The notes under the pieces are model-generated. The model was given only the letters and a program-made list of their open reading frames with translations. It was not told the origin of the DNA and searched no databases. Below, piece after piece: positions 52,701 through 60,798 of a DNA stretch of 64,000 nucleotides. The DNA is taken from the NCBI RefSeq assembly GCF_900104725.1, contig NZ_LT629758.1, positions 2,418,001-2,482,000 of the forward strand. The letters are read 5' to 3'. Source of the DNA: Actinoplanes derwentensis (GTDB lineage Bacteria > Actinomycetota > Actinomycetes > Mycobacteriales > Micromonosporaceae). Position numbers and translations under genes: made by a program. Position 1 is the stretch's first letter, and each line of letters opens with the position of its first letter.

Positions 52701-54571
52701 GGCAGCAGACCGGCCGCCACGGTCGCGGCGTCCCGGCCGGTGGCGGCCCGGAGCAGGTCGAGCGACACCTCACCGCCGAGACACGCCATCGCTTCGACGA
52801 GTTCGCGGGTGGCCGGGGGCAGCGCCTCGATCCGGGCGCCGAGCAGGTCGACCACGTCGCCGCGGCCCACGAAGCGGCGCAGCGTGTCCGGGTCCCAGGC
52901 CCATCTCTCCCCCTCGGGCACGAGGGCACCGTCGCGGCGCAGCGCGTTGAGCAGTTCGACGGTGTCGAACGGATTGCCCGCGGTCCGGGTGGCCAGCACC
53001 GTGGCCAGCGGAGCGGCGTCCGCCGGGGAGATCCGCAGCATCCCGGCGAGCAGCTCGGTCAGCTCGTGCGGCGGCAGGTTCGCCAGGTGCAGTTCGGCGG
53101 TGTTGCCACCGGCGCGCCGCAGCCTGGTCCGGAGGGCGTTGAGGGGATGTGTCTCGTCGACCTCCGCCTCCCGGTAGGCGCCGATCACGAACACACCCGA
53201 CAGGTCGGCGTTGTCGATCACGTCGTCGAGGAACGCGAACGCGGTCGGCCCCGCCCACTGCAGATCGTCGATGAAGATGATCAGCGGCTGGTCGGCGCTC
53301 GCCACGGTTCGCAGCAGGTCACGGCCCATCCGCTGGATCCGGTTGACCACACGCCAAGGATCGTCGGCTTCCTCCGGGGTGACGCCGAGCAACGCGGCGA
53401 ACGGTGGGAGCACGGCCGCGGCGAGCCCGGCGTTGGTCCCGAGCGCGTCGAGCAGTTCGGGCCGCAGCCGCGCGAGGTGTTCCTCGGGTTCGGCCAGCAA
53501 CTGTGCCCCAATGCCGCAGAACGCCTGCCGGACGGCGTCGGCGTCCAGGTCACGCCGGTACTGGTCGAACTTACCGGCCGCGAACCGGCACCCCGTCTCG
53601 GCACGCAACCGGCTGATCAGCGCGGTCTTTCCGACTCCCGGCGGCCCGGTCACCAGGACCATGCCGCGGCCGCGGTTCCCGGCCATAGCGGTCAGCACGG
53701 CCATCGGCTCGTCCCGGCCCACCAGTCCGGCGGGTGGTGCCAGGCGCATCGGGAAGTCCCGCTCACCGAGCCCGGTGAGGACACCGGCACGGAGCCGGTC
53801 CAGGTCGTACGCCAGGCCCTCGCCACTCTGGTAGCGGGCTTCCGGGTCCTTGCTGAGCAGTTTCAGGATGATCGGCGCCAGCGGGGTCGGCGGCGGTGCG
53901 GGTTCCCTGGCCAGGTGGTCGTGGACCAGGTGCAGCGGATCACGGTCCCGGCCGAACGGGGGCGCCCCGGTGGCCAGTTCGTAGAGGGTGGCGCCGAGGG
54001 CGTAGAGGTCGGCGCGATGGTCGACCGGACGGCCGGTGCGGCCGGTCTGCTCCGGCGCCAGGTACGGCAGAGTGCCGGCGAGCGTGTCGTGCTGCCCGCC
54101 CGGCGCCCCGGACATCTCGAAGTCGATGAGCGTCGGCGGCCCGCCGTCCGCCACGATCAGCACGTTGCCGGGGCTCACGTCACGGTGCACGATCCCGTGC
54201 CGGTGGATGGCGGCGAGCACGTGCGCCAGAGCACTCGCGAGGTCGAGCAGCGGCCCGGTCTGCCAGGGCTGGGGCAGATCACTGAGCACCGTCCCGTGCA
54301 CGTCCCGCAGGATCAGCAGGCCCGGCTGCTGATCCGGCGCGAGCTGTGGCACCCCCGGGACACCGTCGAGGCGGCGCAACATCTCCCGCTCGTTACGCAG
54401 GCGGCCGGCCGCGTCCGCGCCCAGGGGCCGCTTCTCGATCAGATGCCCGGTACGCGTCACCCGCGTACGCGCGCTGTCGTACAGCAGGTCGCCCACATCT
54501 CTCTGATCGGCCACGACCGGGATGTCGCTGAGGCCGACCCAAGCCCGGGGATGCTCCTTGTTCCACCTCAC
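49775..54571 (-). CDS. Hybrid Ser/Thr kinase - ATPase - GAF - GGDEF signalling protein
   Basis: A 1598-aa protein. GTG 54571 overlaps the response-regulator stop as GTGA. Residues about 30-290 are a Hanks-type kinase (GIVHRDVSPGNVLI, IDFE in place of DFG, YLAPEQTGRTG). An AAA/LAL ATPase follows (VTGPPGVGKTALISR; LIIFIDDLQWAG). A long helical region precedes a GAF domain (LLVVPVLHQGVPRGIVILEN), a coiled linker and a C-terminal diguanylate cyclase with RYGGEEFCIVMP. An RETD inhibitory-site motif lies five residues before GGEEF, so c-di-GMP synthesis with feedback is expected. This is the PknK/adventurous-kinase architecture ending in GGDEF. It is coupled to the upstream two-component genes. Confidence 0.9.
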   Translation of the reverse strand: MRWNKEHPRAWVGLSDIPVVADQRDVGDLLYDSARTRVTRTGHLIEKRPLGADAAGRLRNEREMLRRLDGVPGVPQLAPDQQPGLLILRDVHGTVLSDLPQPWQTGPLLDLASALAHVLAAIHRHGIVHRDVSPGNVLIVADGGPPTLIDFEMSGAPGGQHDTLAGTLPYLAPEQTGRTGRPVDHRADLYALGATLYELATGAPPFGRDRDPLHLVHDHLAREPAPPPTPLAPIILKLLSKDPEARYQSGEGLAYDLDRLRAGVLTGLGERDFPMRLAPPAGLVGRDEPMAVLTAMAGNRGRGMVLVTGPPGVGKTALISRLRAETGCRFAAGKFDQYRRDLDADAVRQAFCGIGAQLLAEPEEHLARLRPELLDALGTNAGLAAAVLPPFAALLGVTPEEADDPWRVVNRIQRMGRDLLRTVASADQPLIIFIDDLQWAGPTAFAFLDDVIDNADLSGVFVIGAYREAEVDETHPLNALRTRLRRAGGNTAELHLANLPPHELTELLAGMLRISPADAAPLATVLATRTAGNPFDTVELLNALRRDGALVPEGERWAWDPDTLRRFVGRGDVVDLLGARIEALPPATRELVEAMACLGGEVSLDLLRAATGRDAATVAAGLLPAAEDGLVGVSRDGTPASSFRHDRVQQAAYGRLGPDGRAELALRMARRLVAEDVHRLAAAQQYRTAVGLITDHGEKLAVAALLREAAAAARSYVNQTAAEALLDGARRLLGPGDPGFLATRAEWHSALCGVGRFTDADTVFAELRASGADPVASAGVVAAQMISLVRRGMLPAAHEMGLKQLAEMGVEVPAAEDLARSIGAGTVSLHRWLDQGPDDPDRAPLTDPRLLAVAHVVSQLFPAAFFVDRLVMAWLVMLAFDIWMRHGPAAELVGVGGSVGVIMANRGDYRAGYEATRRILVVGAAHGWEPDTSQARFQYAYACVAWFEPLANAVRAAHDARDGLLRGGDPFHAANTYYASVPVLLDIGDLETYAAEAEDAIALCERTGFTFGAPNFVVHRRFAQSMRGEEPDPADDARMLVASTGTGPVAANFEIMRALTAAVDHDDEALARSSAAALEALPALRGSYAEAQAHLLAVLGAAVRARAATTEDARAAALEQARLSRDHLAARADDQAGNYRHLHRFAAAVCAGADGDFATAARSFDAALADAAAVERSWQPALIAEYAGRFHLGHGMEHAGHRLLTDAWHAYRDWGAHRKVQELAREHPFLAGQPEDRPGATTSVNLSTDAIDLFGVLEAARALSSETDLDRLRATVVDVLGAMTGATAVRLLLRDAGSGEWTPPLAESAHLLPVTAVRYAERTCEPMLVDDVARDDRVARDPYLAGASHCSLLVVPVLHQGVPRGIVILENRLARRAFTTARLNAVMMLAGQLTVSLDNAQLYASLERKVAERTEELAQANHRLELLTITDPLTELPNRRHLGDVLGHEWLRAVRPRTPVGLAMIDIDSFKKYNDHYGHQGGDRCLILVARTLRDNVRETDMVARYGGEEFCIVMPGADEENALAVAERVRQAVAALGEPHPEAGLGFVTISAGVASAVPRPGALPDQLIKIADDALYEAKRAGRNRVAGIAPGNSGA

Positions 54572-55170
54572 AACCAGTCGTGTTCGCGGGCGTAGCGGGC
54601 CGCCTCGTGGCGGGTCTGTGTCTGGGTCTTCTGCATGGCGCTGGACAGGTAGTTGCGGACGGTTCCCGCTGCCAGGTGCAGCCGGGTGGCGATGTCGGCC
54701 ACCGAGTAGCCGTCACCGGTCACCCGCAGCACGTCGAGTTCACGGTCGGTGAGGGGGCAGTCGTCGATGACGGCGAGGGCGGACACGTCCGGGTCGATCC
54801 AGCGACGGCCGGCGTGCAGGGTGGCGATGACGGTCGCGATGTGTGCCGGTTCCGCTGATTTGCTGACGAAACCCTGCACCCCCAACTTCAAGGCCTTGCG
54901 CAGTACGCCGGGACGAGCGTGCCGGGTCACCATCAGGATCACCTGTTGTGGCCGGGTCCGGCGGATCTCGGCGACCGCCGCGAGCCCGTCCACGTTCGGC
55001 ATCTCCAGGTCGATGACGAGTACGTCCGGCCGGTGCCGTGCGGTGGCGGCGACGGCTTCGGCGCCGTCGGCGGCTTCGGCCAGCACGGTGATGTCGCCTT
55101 CCAGCGGCAGCAGTGCGGCGAGCGCCTTACGCAGCAGGGCCTCGTCGTCGGCCAGCACCACACTGGTCAT
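54568..55170 (-). CDS. DesR/NarL-family response regulator
   Basis: A 200-aa protein. The receiver has the acidic pair (LADDEALLRKAL), phospho-acceptor Asp54 in DVLVIDLEMPNVDG, and Lys in GFVSKSAE. The LuxR HTH is LTDRELDVLRVTGDGYSVAD followed by AAGTVRNYLSSAMQKTQTQT. All key residues are intact, unlike the three orphan LuxR proteins in this window. Its start overlaps the kinase stop by 4 nt (ATGA), and its stop overlaps the start of the hybrid kinase/cyclase by 4 nt. It probably activates the divergent ABC-2 exporter. Confidence 0.93.
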   Translation of the reverse strand: MTSVVLADDEALLRKALAALLPLEGDITVLAEAADGAEAVAATARHRPDVLVIDLEMPNVDGLAAVAEIRRTRPQQVILMVTRHARPGVLRKALKLGVQGFVSKSAEPAHIATVIATLHAGRRWIDPDVSALAVIDDCPLTDRELDVLRVTGDGYSVADIATRLHLAAGTVRNYLSSAMQKTQTQTRHEAARYAREHDWL

Positions 55171-56282
55171 CGGGTACCGACCCCGGCGAATGAGGCCGCG
55201 GTGGTGAACTCGCCGTCGGACACCGTCACGGTGAGTTCTCCGCCGTCGGTGACGATGCGTTGCCGCAGGGCGGACAGGCCCCGTAGTTCGGGGGTGCCAC
55301 CGGGCGCGGCGCCGTCGTTGACGATGCCGATGCCGGAGGCCGCGAGGGTGACGTGGACCCGGGTGGCCTGGGCGTGGCGCAGGATGTTGGTGGTCGTCTC
55401 CCGGAGCACCTGGCCGAACATCTCGCTGACACGTTCGTCCGGCTCCGACTCACGGGTGACGCGTACCCGGATCCCGGCGGCCTCGAACAGGTTCTTCGCG
55501 TTCTCCAGCTCGGCCGACAGATTGAGCCTTCGCTGGGCGTACGCCAATTCCTTGGTCTGTTTGATCGTGTCACTGACCAGCCCGTGGATCTCCGCCAGTT
55601 CCTGTTCGGCACGGGCCGGGTCGGTGTGCACGAGTTTGCGGGCGAGCGCGGTCTTCAGTTTCACCACGTGCAGGGTGTGGCCCTGGATGTCGTGCAGGTC
55701 GCCGGCGAAGCGGACGCGTTCGCGGATGACGGCCAGTTCGGCCTCACGTTCCCGGGACATCTCCAGTTCCTGCACGATGTCGTAGAACCGCTCGCCGACG
55801 AAGGAAAGCACCATGATCACCGTGGTCAGGCCCACCGGGACGAGTACGTACGTCGCGAGCACGCCGAGGCCGGGCTGTACCAGCAGCCGGGTCGCACCGA
55901 TCGCGGCCACGAATCCGAGCAGGGCCGCCACCGCGGTGTACCGGTGCCGTGGCAGACGCGGAACGGCCAGCGAGGCGACGCTGATGACACCCCAGTAGGC
56001 GTTGGGGCTACCGACCACCAGGACACCGACCGGCCAGCCCACGGCCGCGACGATCAGGCACGGCCACGCCACCCGGCCGATGTCGTTGGCCGTCCACCGT
56101 TCGAAGGCCACCAGCGCGGCGATCACCGCCGGGGCCAGCACCGGCACGTGCCACCAGGCGCGCACGTCGACCGCCACCATCGCCACCGCGGCCAGCATGA
56201 TCGGCGGCATCGCGGTGTACAGGTTGAGCCGGCGCAGACGCCCCTGGGTCGCCTCCGTGAGGTGCAGCGATCTGGCCTTCAC
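55167..56282 (-). CDS. DesK-family sensor histidine kinase
   Basis: A 371-aa protein with a GTG start just after a GGGGGA run. The N-terminal about 150 residues hold five or six membrane helices (MPPIMLAAVAMVAVDV; VLAPAVIAALVAF; VGLTTVIMVLSFVG). A short coiled linker leads to the HisKA_3 motif RFAGDLHDIQGHTLHVVKLK, with the phospho-accepting His near residue 197. A degenerate HATPase with TTTNILRHAQATRV follows. DesK relatives sense membrane state or membrane-active compounds. It is cotranscribed with its regulator and divergent from an ABC exporter, the standard arrangement for drug or lipid-stress efflux control. Confidence 0.92.
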   Translation of the reverse strand: MKARSLHLTEATQGRLRRLNLYTAMPPIMLAAVAMVAVDVRAWWHVPVLAPAVIAALVAFERWTANDIGRVAWPCLIVAAVGWPVGVLVVGSPNAYWGVISVASLAVPRLPRHRYTAVAALLGFVAAIGATRLLVQPGLGVLATYVLVPVGLTTVIMVLSFVGERFYDIVQELEMSREREAELAVIRERVRFAGDLHDIQGHTLHVVKLKTALARKLVHTDPARAEQELAEIHGLVSDTIKQTKELAYAQRRLNLSAELENAKNLFEAAGIRVRVTRESEPDERVSEMFGQVLRETTTNILRHAQATRVHVTLAASGIGIVNDGAAPGGTPELRGLSALRQRIVTDGGELTVTVSDGEFTTAASFAGVGTR

Positions 56283-56380
56283 TCCCCCAGTATCGAGGGG
56301 AATCCAGACGGCCAACAGTGACACCACGTCATGTCCCGGTGGTGACACGGCGACACTGACCGTACGGGTGTGGTCGCTGG

Positions 56381-56386
56381 TCTGAT
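56381..56386 (+). promoter_or_regulatory. Possible -10 box (TCTGAT) before the ABC transporter genes
   Basis: TCTGAT lies 6 nt before ATG 56393, and CTGACC stands about 19 nt further upstream. No SD sequence is visible, so a leaderless start is possible. The match to consensus is weak. The 110-bp divergent interval also serves the kinase operon. Confidence 0.3.
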
Positions 56387-56392
56387 CGAGTC

Positions 56393-57274
56393 ATGTCCAC
56401 CACGCCAGTGATCGAAGTCGAGAACCTCAACGTCACCTACCGGGACTTCCACGCCGTACGGGATCTGTCGTTCCAGGTCCGTTCCGGGGAGTTGTACGCG
56501 CTGCTGGGCACCAACGGCGCCGGGAAGACCTCGACATTGGAGACCATCGAGGGGCACCGGACGCCGACCTCGGGCACCGTGCGGGTGTTCGGCCGCAGTC
56601 CGCGGGACCGGGCGGCGGTCCGGCCCCGGATGGGCATCATGTTGCAGGAGAGCGGGTTCTCCCCGGACCTGACCGTGCGGGAGTCGGTCGCTCTGATCGG
56701 CCGGCTCACCCGCCGTGACGACGACGTGGACCGGGTCGTCGACCTGGTCGGGCTGACCCACAAGGCCAAGACCCTGGTCGGGCAGTTGTCCGGCGGTGAG
56801 AAACGGCGTCTGGACTTCGCGACCGCCGTCTACGGCACCCCGGAGCTGATCTTTCTGGACGAGCCGACCACCGGCCTGGACATCCAGTCCCGCGACGACC
56901 TGTGGACGGCGGTGGACCGGCTGCGGGAGAACGGTTCGACGGTGGTGCTGACCACGCACTACCTGGAGGAGGCGCAGCAGCGCGCCGACCGGATCGGGCT
57001 GATGCACCGCGGGGTCCTCCACCGTGAGGGCACGGTCGCCGAACTGACCCGCACGCTGCCCGCGGTCATCACGTTCACGCTGGCCTCCCCCGCGCCGGCG
57101 CTGCCGGTGCAGGCCGTGATCGGGGCCGGCGGGTCGGTACGGGTGGATACCTTCCAGCTGCAGAAGGACCTGCATCTGCTGCTGTCCTGGGCGCAGGACC
57201 ACGCCCTGGAACTGGGTGACCTGTCGGCCGGTGCGACCCGGCTCGACGACGTCTTCCGCGCCATCGAAGCCTGA
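56393..57274 (+). CDS. ABC-2 type transporter ATP-binding protein
   Basis: A 293-aa nucleotide-binding subunit. Walker A is LLGTNGAGKTSTLE, the Q-loop is MLQESGFSPDLTV, the signature is QLSGGEKRRLDFATAVYG, Walker B is LIFLDEPTTGLD, and the H-loop is VVLTTHYLEEA. The C-terminal 70 residues form the accessory domain seen in CcmA-like drug-export ATPases. It pairs with the permease 11 nt downstream. ATP hydrolysis would drive export of a drug, lipid or peptide. The DesK/DesR pair transcribed in the opposite direction probably controls it. Confidence 0.95.
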   Translation: MSTTPVIEVENLNVTYRDFHAVRDLSFQVRSGELYALLGTNGAGKTSTLETIEGHRTPTSGTVRVFGRSPRDRAAVRPRMGIMLQESGFSPDLTVRESVALIGRLTRRDDDVDRVVDLVGLTHKAKTLVGQLSGGEKRRLDFATAVYGTPELIFLDEPTTGLDIQSRDDLWTAVDRLRENGSTVVLTTHYLEEAQQRADRIGLMHRGVLHREGTVAELTRTLPAVITFTLASPAPALPVQAVIGAGGSVRVDTFQLQKDLHLLLSWAQDHALELGDLSAGATRLDDVFRAIEA

Positions 57275-57285
57275 GAGGTAGTCAC

Positions 57286-58005
57286 ATGCTCGCCATCGCC
57301 CGCACCGAACTAGCCCAGATCTTCCGCAACCGTCTGGTGCTGGTCACCGGCTTCGTCATGCCGGTCGCGGTCAGCGCGTTCTTCGTCTACCGGCACCAGA
57401 TCTTCGCGCAGATCGCCAGCCTCGGCTACATCGCCGCGGTCGTGATGTTCACGGTCGCCGCGTTCGGGCTCTACACCTCGACGGTAACCACACTCGCCTC
57501 ACGCCGGCAGAACCTGTTCCTCAAACGACTGCGGTCCACGGCCGAGAGCGACACCGGCATTCTGGCCGGGCTGGTCGCGCCGACGACCGTGCTGGCCCTC
57601 GTACAGCTGACCGGGATCTTGATCGTCTTCGGTGTGGTCGCCGGTACGCCGGACAACATCGCGCTGCTGGTGGTGGCCGTGCTGGCCACGGTGGCGATGA
57701 TGATCGGGCTGGCGCTGGCCACCGCCGGGGTGACCGACTCGCCCGAGCACGCCCAGGTCACCACGCTGCCGGTCAGCCTCGGCATGATAGCCGTCGCGAG
57801 CTGGATCGGCCTCACCGGAACCGAGGACCTGCAGCTGCTCAAGCGGCTGCTGCCGGGCGGCGCGGCCACCGAGCTGATGCTCAACGCGTGGAACGGCGGG
57901 GTCGCGGTGACCGAGTCGCTGCTGCTGCTGGCGCCCACGTTCGCCTGGGTCGCCGTGGCGGTCACGTTCGCGGTCCGGATGTTCCGCTGGGAACCGCGCC
58001 GCTGA
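57286..58005 (+). CDS. ABC-2 type transporter permease
   Basis: A 239-aa membrane protein with six predicted helices (VLVTGFVMPVAVSAFFV; YIAAVVMFTVAAFGLY; VLALVQLTGILIVFGVV; IALLVVAVLATVAMMIGLAL; MIAVASWIGLTG; LLLLAPTFAWVAVAVTFAV). A charged cytoplasmic loop (TLASRRQNLFLKRLRSTAES) lies between helices 2 and 3, as in the YvfS/DrrB group. It overlaps no other gene and follows the ATPase by 11 nt. It forms the membrane pore of the exporter. The substrate is unknown. Confidence 0.93.
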   Translation: MLAIARTELAQIFRNRLVLVTGFVMPVAVSAFFVYRHQIFAQIASLGYIAAVVMFTVAAFGLYTSTVTTLASRRQNLFLKRLRSTAESDTGILAGLVAPTTVLALVQLTGILIVFGVVAGTPDNIALLVVAVLATVAMMIGLALATAGVTDSPEHAQVTTLPVSLGMIAVASWIGLTGTEDLQLLKRLLPGGAATELMLNAWNGGVAVTESLLLLAPTFAWVAVAVTFAVRMFRWEPRR

Positions 58006-58055
58006 GGCGATCCACAACAGTCCGGTACCCGGCGAAAGCGGCTCATCTTGATCTA

Positions 58056-58061
58056 TATGCT
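58056..58061 (+). promoter_or_regulatory. Putative -10 box (TATGCT) of a leaderless promoter
   Basis: TATGCT ends 8 nt before GTG 58070 and 14 nt before ATG 58076. No SD sequence is visible for either start. This suggests a separate promoter for the DM9 gene rather than read-through from the transporter. Confidence 0.4.
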
Positions 58062-58069
58062 CTGCGATC

Positions 58070-58552
58070 GTGAAGATGGCATTCGAACCGAACCGATCCG
58101 TCCCGCACGCGGACGGCTATCGCTGGGTACCGGCGAGCAACGGGCAGATCCCGGCCGGCGCGATCCCGCACGGCTACGAGGAGGACGGGACGCCGCTGTG
58201 GCTGTGCCGCGCCCACATGCACGGCGGCCTGCACCCCGGTAAGGTCCGCCCCGGACTGGGCATGGCCGGGATCGCCTGGGGCGGCGAAGAGCTGGGTGTG
58301 CGCGACTACGAGGTGCTGATGGACCGGGGGGTGTGGGGCATCGCCGACGGCGGCGACGTGCCCGACGAGGCGTACCAGGTCGGCTGGGAGAGCAGCGGCG
58401 AGCCGTTGTACGCGGCACGGGCGGCCGTCGAGGGCAGCAACCTGCAACTGGGCAAGCTGCGCCCGGCGTTCCAGGGGGCCAACATCGGCTACGGCGACGA
58501 CGAGCATGTGATCCACGCGTACGAGGTGCTGCTCTCTCCGTCGTACAAGTAG
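58070..58552 (+). CDS. DM9-repeat (DUF3421) protein
   Basis: A 160-aa protein made almost entirely of two DM9 repeats. The first is GYRWVPASNGQIPAGAIPHG with PLWLCRAHMHGGLHPGKVRP. The second is AYQVGWESSGEPLYAARAAV with LQLGKLRPAFQGANIGYGDD. Each ends with a YEVL strand. DM9 proteins are best known from insects and molluscs, where some bind mannose, and are much less common in bacteria. No signal peptide is present. A cytoplasmic lectin-like or effector-binding role is inference. The start may be GTG 58070 or ATG 58076. Confidence 0.8.
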   Translation: MKMAFEPNRSVPHADGYRWVPASNGQIPAGAIPHGYEEDGTPLWLCRAHMHGGLHPGKVRPGLGMAGIAWGGEELGVRDYEVLMDRGVWGIADGGDVPDEAYQVGWESSGEPLYAARAAVEGSNLQLGKLRPAFQGANIGYGDDEHVIHAYEVLLSPSYK

Positions 58553-58560
58553 GTCGGCGT

Positions 58561-58590
58561 TCCGGCGTCCGCTGTCTGGCGGACGCCGGA
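58561..58590. terminator. Bidirectional hairpin between convergent genes
   Basis: A perfect 12-bp stem (58561-58572 with 58579-58590) and 6-nt loop, between the stops at 58552 and 58603. Confidence 0.8.
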
Positions 58591-58602
58591 AACGAGCGAG
58601 GA

Positions 58603-60618
58603 TCAGCGGCGGTAGGTCCGCTTGGCGAGGGTCTTCACGTTGCCCGCCTTGTCATAGGCGCGCACCTGCACGGTGAACTTCTTGCCGTACTTCCTGGGGT
58701 TGAGCGTGAAGGTGTAGCCCGCCTTGGTGTCGGTGGCGACCACTTTGCCGTTGACCAGCAGCTGAACCCGGGCGACACCGTTCTTGTCACTGGCTACCGC
58801 GGTCAGGTTCGTCGTCTTGGTCAGTTTGGCGTTGTTCTTCGGCGCCTTGGTGAACTTCAGCGCCGGAGCGACGGTGTCGTTGACGACGACCCGCCGGGCG
58901 GTGGTGGTGTTGCCGAGTCTGTCGGTCGCCACCCAAGTGATCATGTAGGCGCCCTGGGCTTTCGGCGTGAGGGTCCACACGCCCGAGCCGGCGGCCCGTC
59001 CACCGGTGACACCACTCGACCGGATGCCGCTCGGGTCGGACACCTTGGCGGTGGTGCGGATACTGCCGCGGACCAGGGCCCGCTCCCCCGGGGTGATCCC
59101 GGTGATCGACGGCCCGCTGTTGTCCAGCTGGTAGCGACCCAGGTCGACGGCGGCGTTACCGGCCTGGTCGAAGACCCGGATCGTCACCAGGTCGTCGTTG
59201 GTCCGGCCGCGGGTGTCCCAGGTCATCGTCCACGGTGCCGCGGTGCTGGCGGCGACGACCCGGCCGTCCCAGTCGACGATCTCGATGCGGGTGGTGTCGG
59301 CGGCGACGCCGGTGGCGTGGAAGGTGACCACGCCACTGAGCCGGGCCCCGAACGCCGGGGTGATCGACGCCGACGGTTCGATCAGGTCGGCCCGCACGCG
59401 GGTGCTGCGTTCGCTGCTGTTGCCGGCGGCGTCGAAGGCCCGGACGGTGACCTTCGGCGCCTGACCGTGGGTGGCCGACGGCATGACGAACGAGAGCTCC
59501 GGCGGCAGGTCGCCGTCGAAGACCACGGCGCCGTCGACGAGCACCTGAACCCGGGTGACACCGACGTCGTCGGACAGCGCCGGGGTGAACCGGGGGTACC
59601 GGCCGACCCACTGGCCCTCGGTCAGGCCGGTCGCGGCGATGACGGGCGGGTTGGTGTCGGTGCCGCCCGGTGCGGTCGGCGACGGGTTGAGCACCAGTTC
59701 GGCGATGTCGTTGGACCGGTCGAGGTCGGCGTCGAAACGCGCGCAGGTGCAGGCAGGGTTCACCTCGACCCGGCCGGACGCGTCCCGGATGACCCGGTCG
59801 ATGCGCAGACCGAACGTGAAGCCGTACGCGGTACCGACCTTGAACCGGCGGGGCGCCTCACACGCGTACCGGCCATCGGTCTCGGCCTTGCAGTTGCTGG
59901 GCACGGTCACCACCGTGGAGCCGGGCGGAATCGTCACGACCACCAGCCCCGGGGTGGGACCGTCGTAGGGCCAGTCGAGAGTGGCCGGGCCGTTGTTGCG
60001 GACACTCGCCTTGACCTGGACCACGTCACCGACGGCACCGGACGCCTTGGCACCGGTGACGGCCAGGTCGGCACCCTGCTGCCCGGTGACGCCGACCTGG
60101 ATCGTCTGCCACGAGGTGACCTCCGGCGTACCCGGCGCGGTGTCCTCCACCAAGCGCAGCGGCTCCCCCGTCCCGGCGGGCCGGTCCTTGCCCACCACGA
60201 TGTCGTAGTCGCGGCCGGTCATCCAGTCGAACCGGATGGTCAGCGCGCCCGGCGCGTACCGGTCCGCGGGCACGATCAGCGGCAGGTCGACACGGTAGGT
60301 CTTGCCCGGTTCCAGGACCTGGTCGAACCGGCACGAGTTCAGCTCGCCGAAGATGCTGTAGAGGCAGTTGGAGTAGCGGTCCGGGGTGGCGTATCCGGAG
60401 GGCAGGCCGTACCAGAGGCCGGTGCCGTCGACCGCGGTGTCACCGATGTTCTTCACCGAGATCGGGGCGTGGACGACGCCACCCGGAGCGGCCGAGACCT
60501 GGGCCGGCTGACCGGCGACCAGCGGCCGGGTGGCGGCCTGTGCGGGTGCGGTCAGGGCCAGGGCGGGCGTGATCGCGGCCAGCCCGGCGAGAGCGCGCCA
60601 GGTGGTCGGGTTCTTCAT
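58603..60618 (-). CDS. Secreted multi-domain Ig-like repeat protein
   Basis: A 671-aa protein. ATG 60618 has GGAGG 6 nt upstream. The signal peptide ends at about residue 29 (TAPAQAATRP). A CARDB-like beta domain (AAPGGVVHAPISVKNIGDTA) and a second one (VGDVVQVKASVRNNGPATLD) are followed by four or so Ig-like modules of the Big/Bacterial-Ig type. Their recurring signature is DxxGVxRVQVLVDGxVV...VRAFDAAGN (DDVGVTRVQVLVDGAVVFDG; DKNGVARVQLLVNGKVVATD). It ends in a basic TLAKRTYRR. No enzymatic domain is seen, so a cell-surface or adhesive role is likely. Confidence 0.75.
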   Translation of the reverse strand: MKNPTTWRALAGLAAITPALALTAPAQAATRPLVAGQPAQVSAAPGGVVHAPISVKNIGDTAVDGTGLWYGLPSGYATPDRYSNCLYSIFGELNSCRFDQVLEPGKTYRVDLPLIVPADRYAPGALTIRFDWMTGRDYDIVVGKDRPAGTGEPLRLVEDTAPGTPEVTSWQTIQVGVTGQQGADLAVTGAKASGAVGDVVQVKASVRNNGPATLDWPYDGPTPGLVVVTIPPGSTVVTVPSNCKAETDGRYACEAPRRFKVGTAYGFTFGLRIDRVIRDASGRVEVNPACTCARFDADLDRSNDIAELVLNPSPTAPGGTDTNPPVIAATGLTEGQWVGRYPRFTPALSDDVGVTRVQVLVDGAVVFDGDLPPELSFVMPSATHGQAPKVTVRAFDAAGNSSERSTRVRADLIEPSASITPAFGARLSGVVTFHATGVAADTTRIEIVDWDGRVVAASTAAPWTMTWDTRGRTNDDLVTIRVFDQAGNAAVDLGRYQLDNSGPSITGITPGERALVRGSIRTTAKVSDPSGIRSSGVTGGRAAGSGVWTLTPKAQGAYMITWVATDRLGNTTTARRVVVNDTVAPALKFTKAPKNNAKLTKTTNLTAVASDKNGVARVQLLVNGKVVATDTKAGYTFTLNPRKYGKKFTVQVRAYDKAGNVKTLAKRTYRR

Positions 60619-60798
60619 GTGGTTCCTCCCGTGTTCCTCGACATCGATACATCGAGGCGTACGCATCATAGAGAAACCGGGACTTTTGGTCTGCTCGGGG
60701 AAAAGTTCCGACCCGGATCATCGAAAGATATAGACCTCTCGATGGAAGTTGGATAAGGATGTTCACAGTCATGAATCACCTCCGTAACGGGAGCGCAG

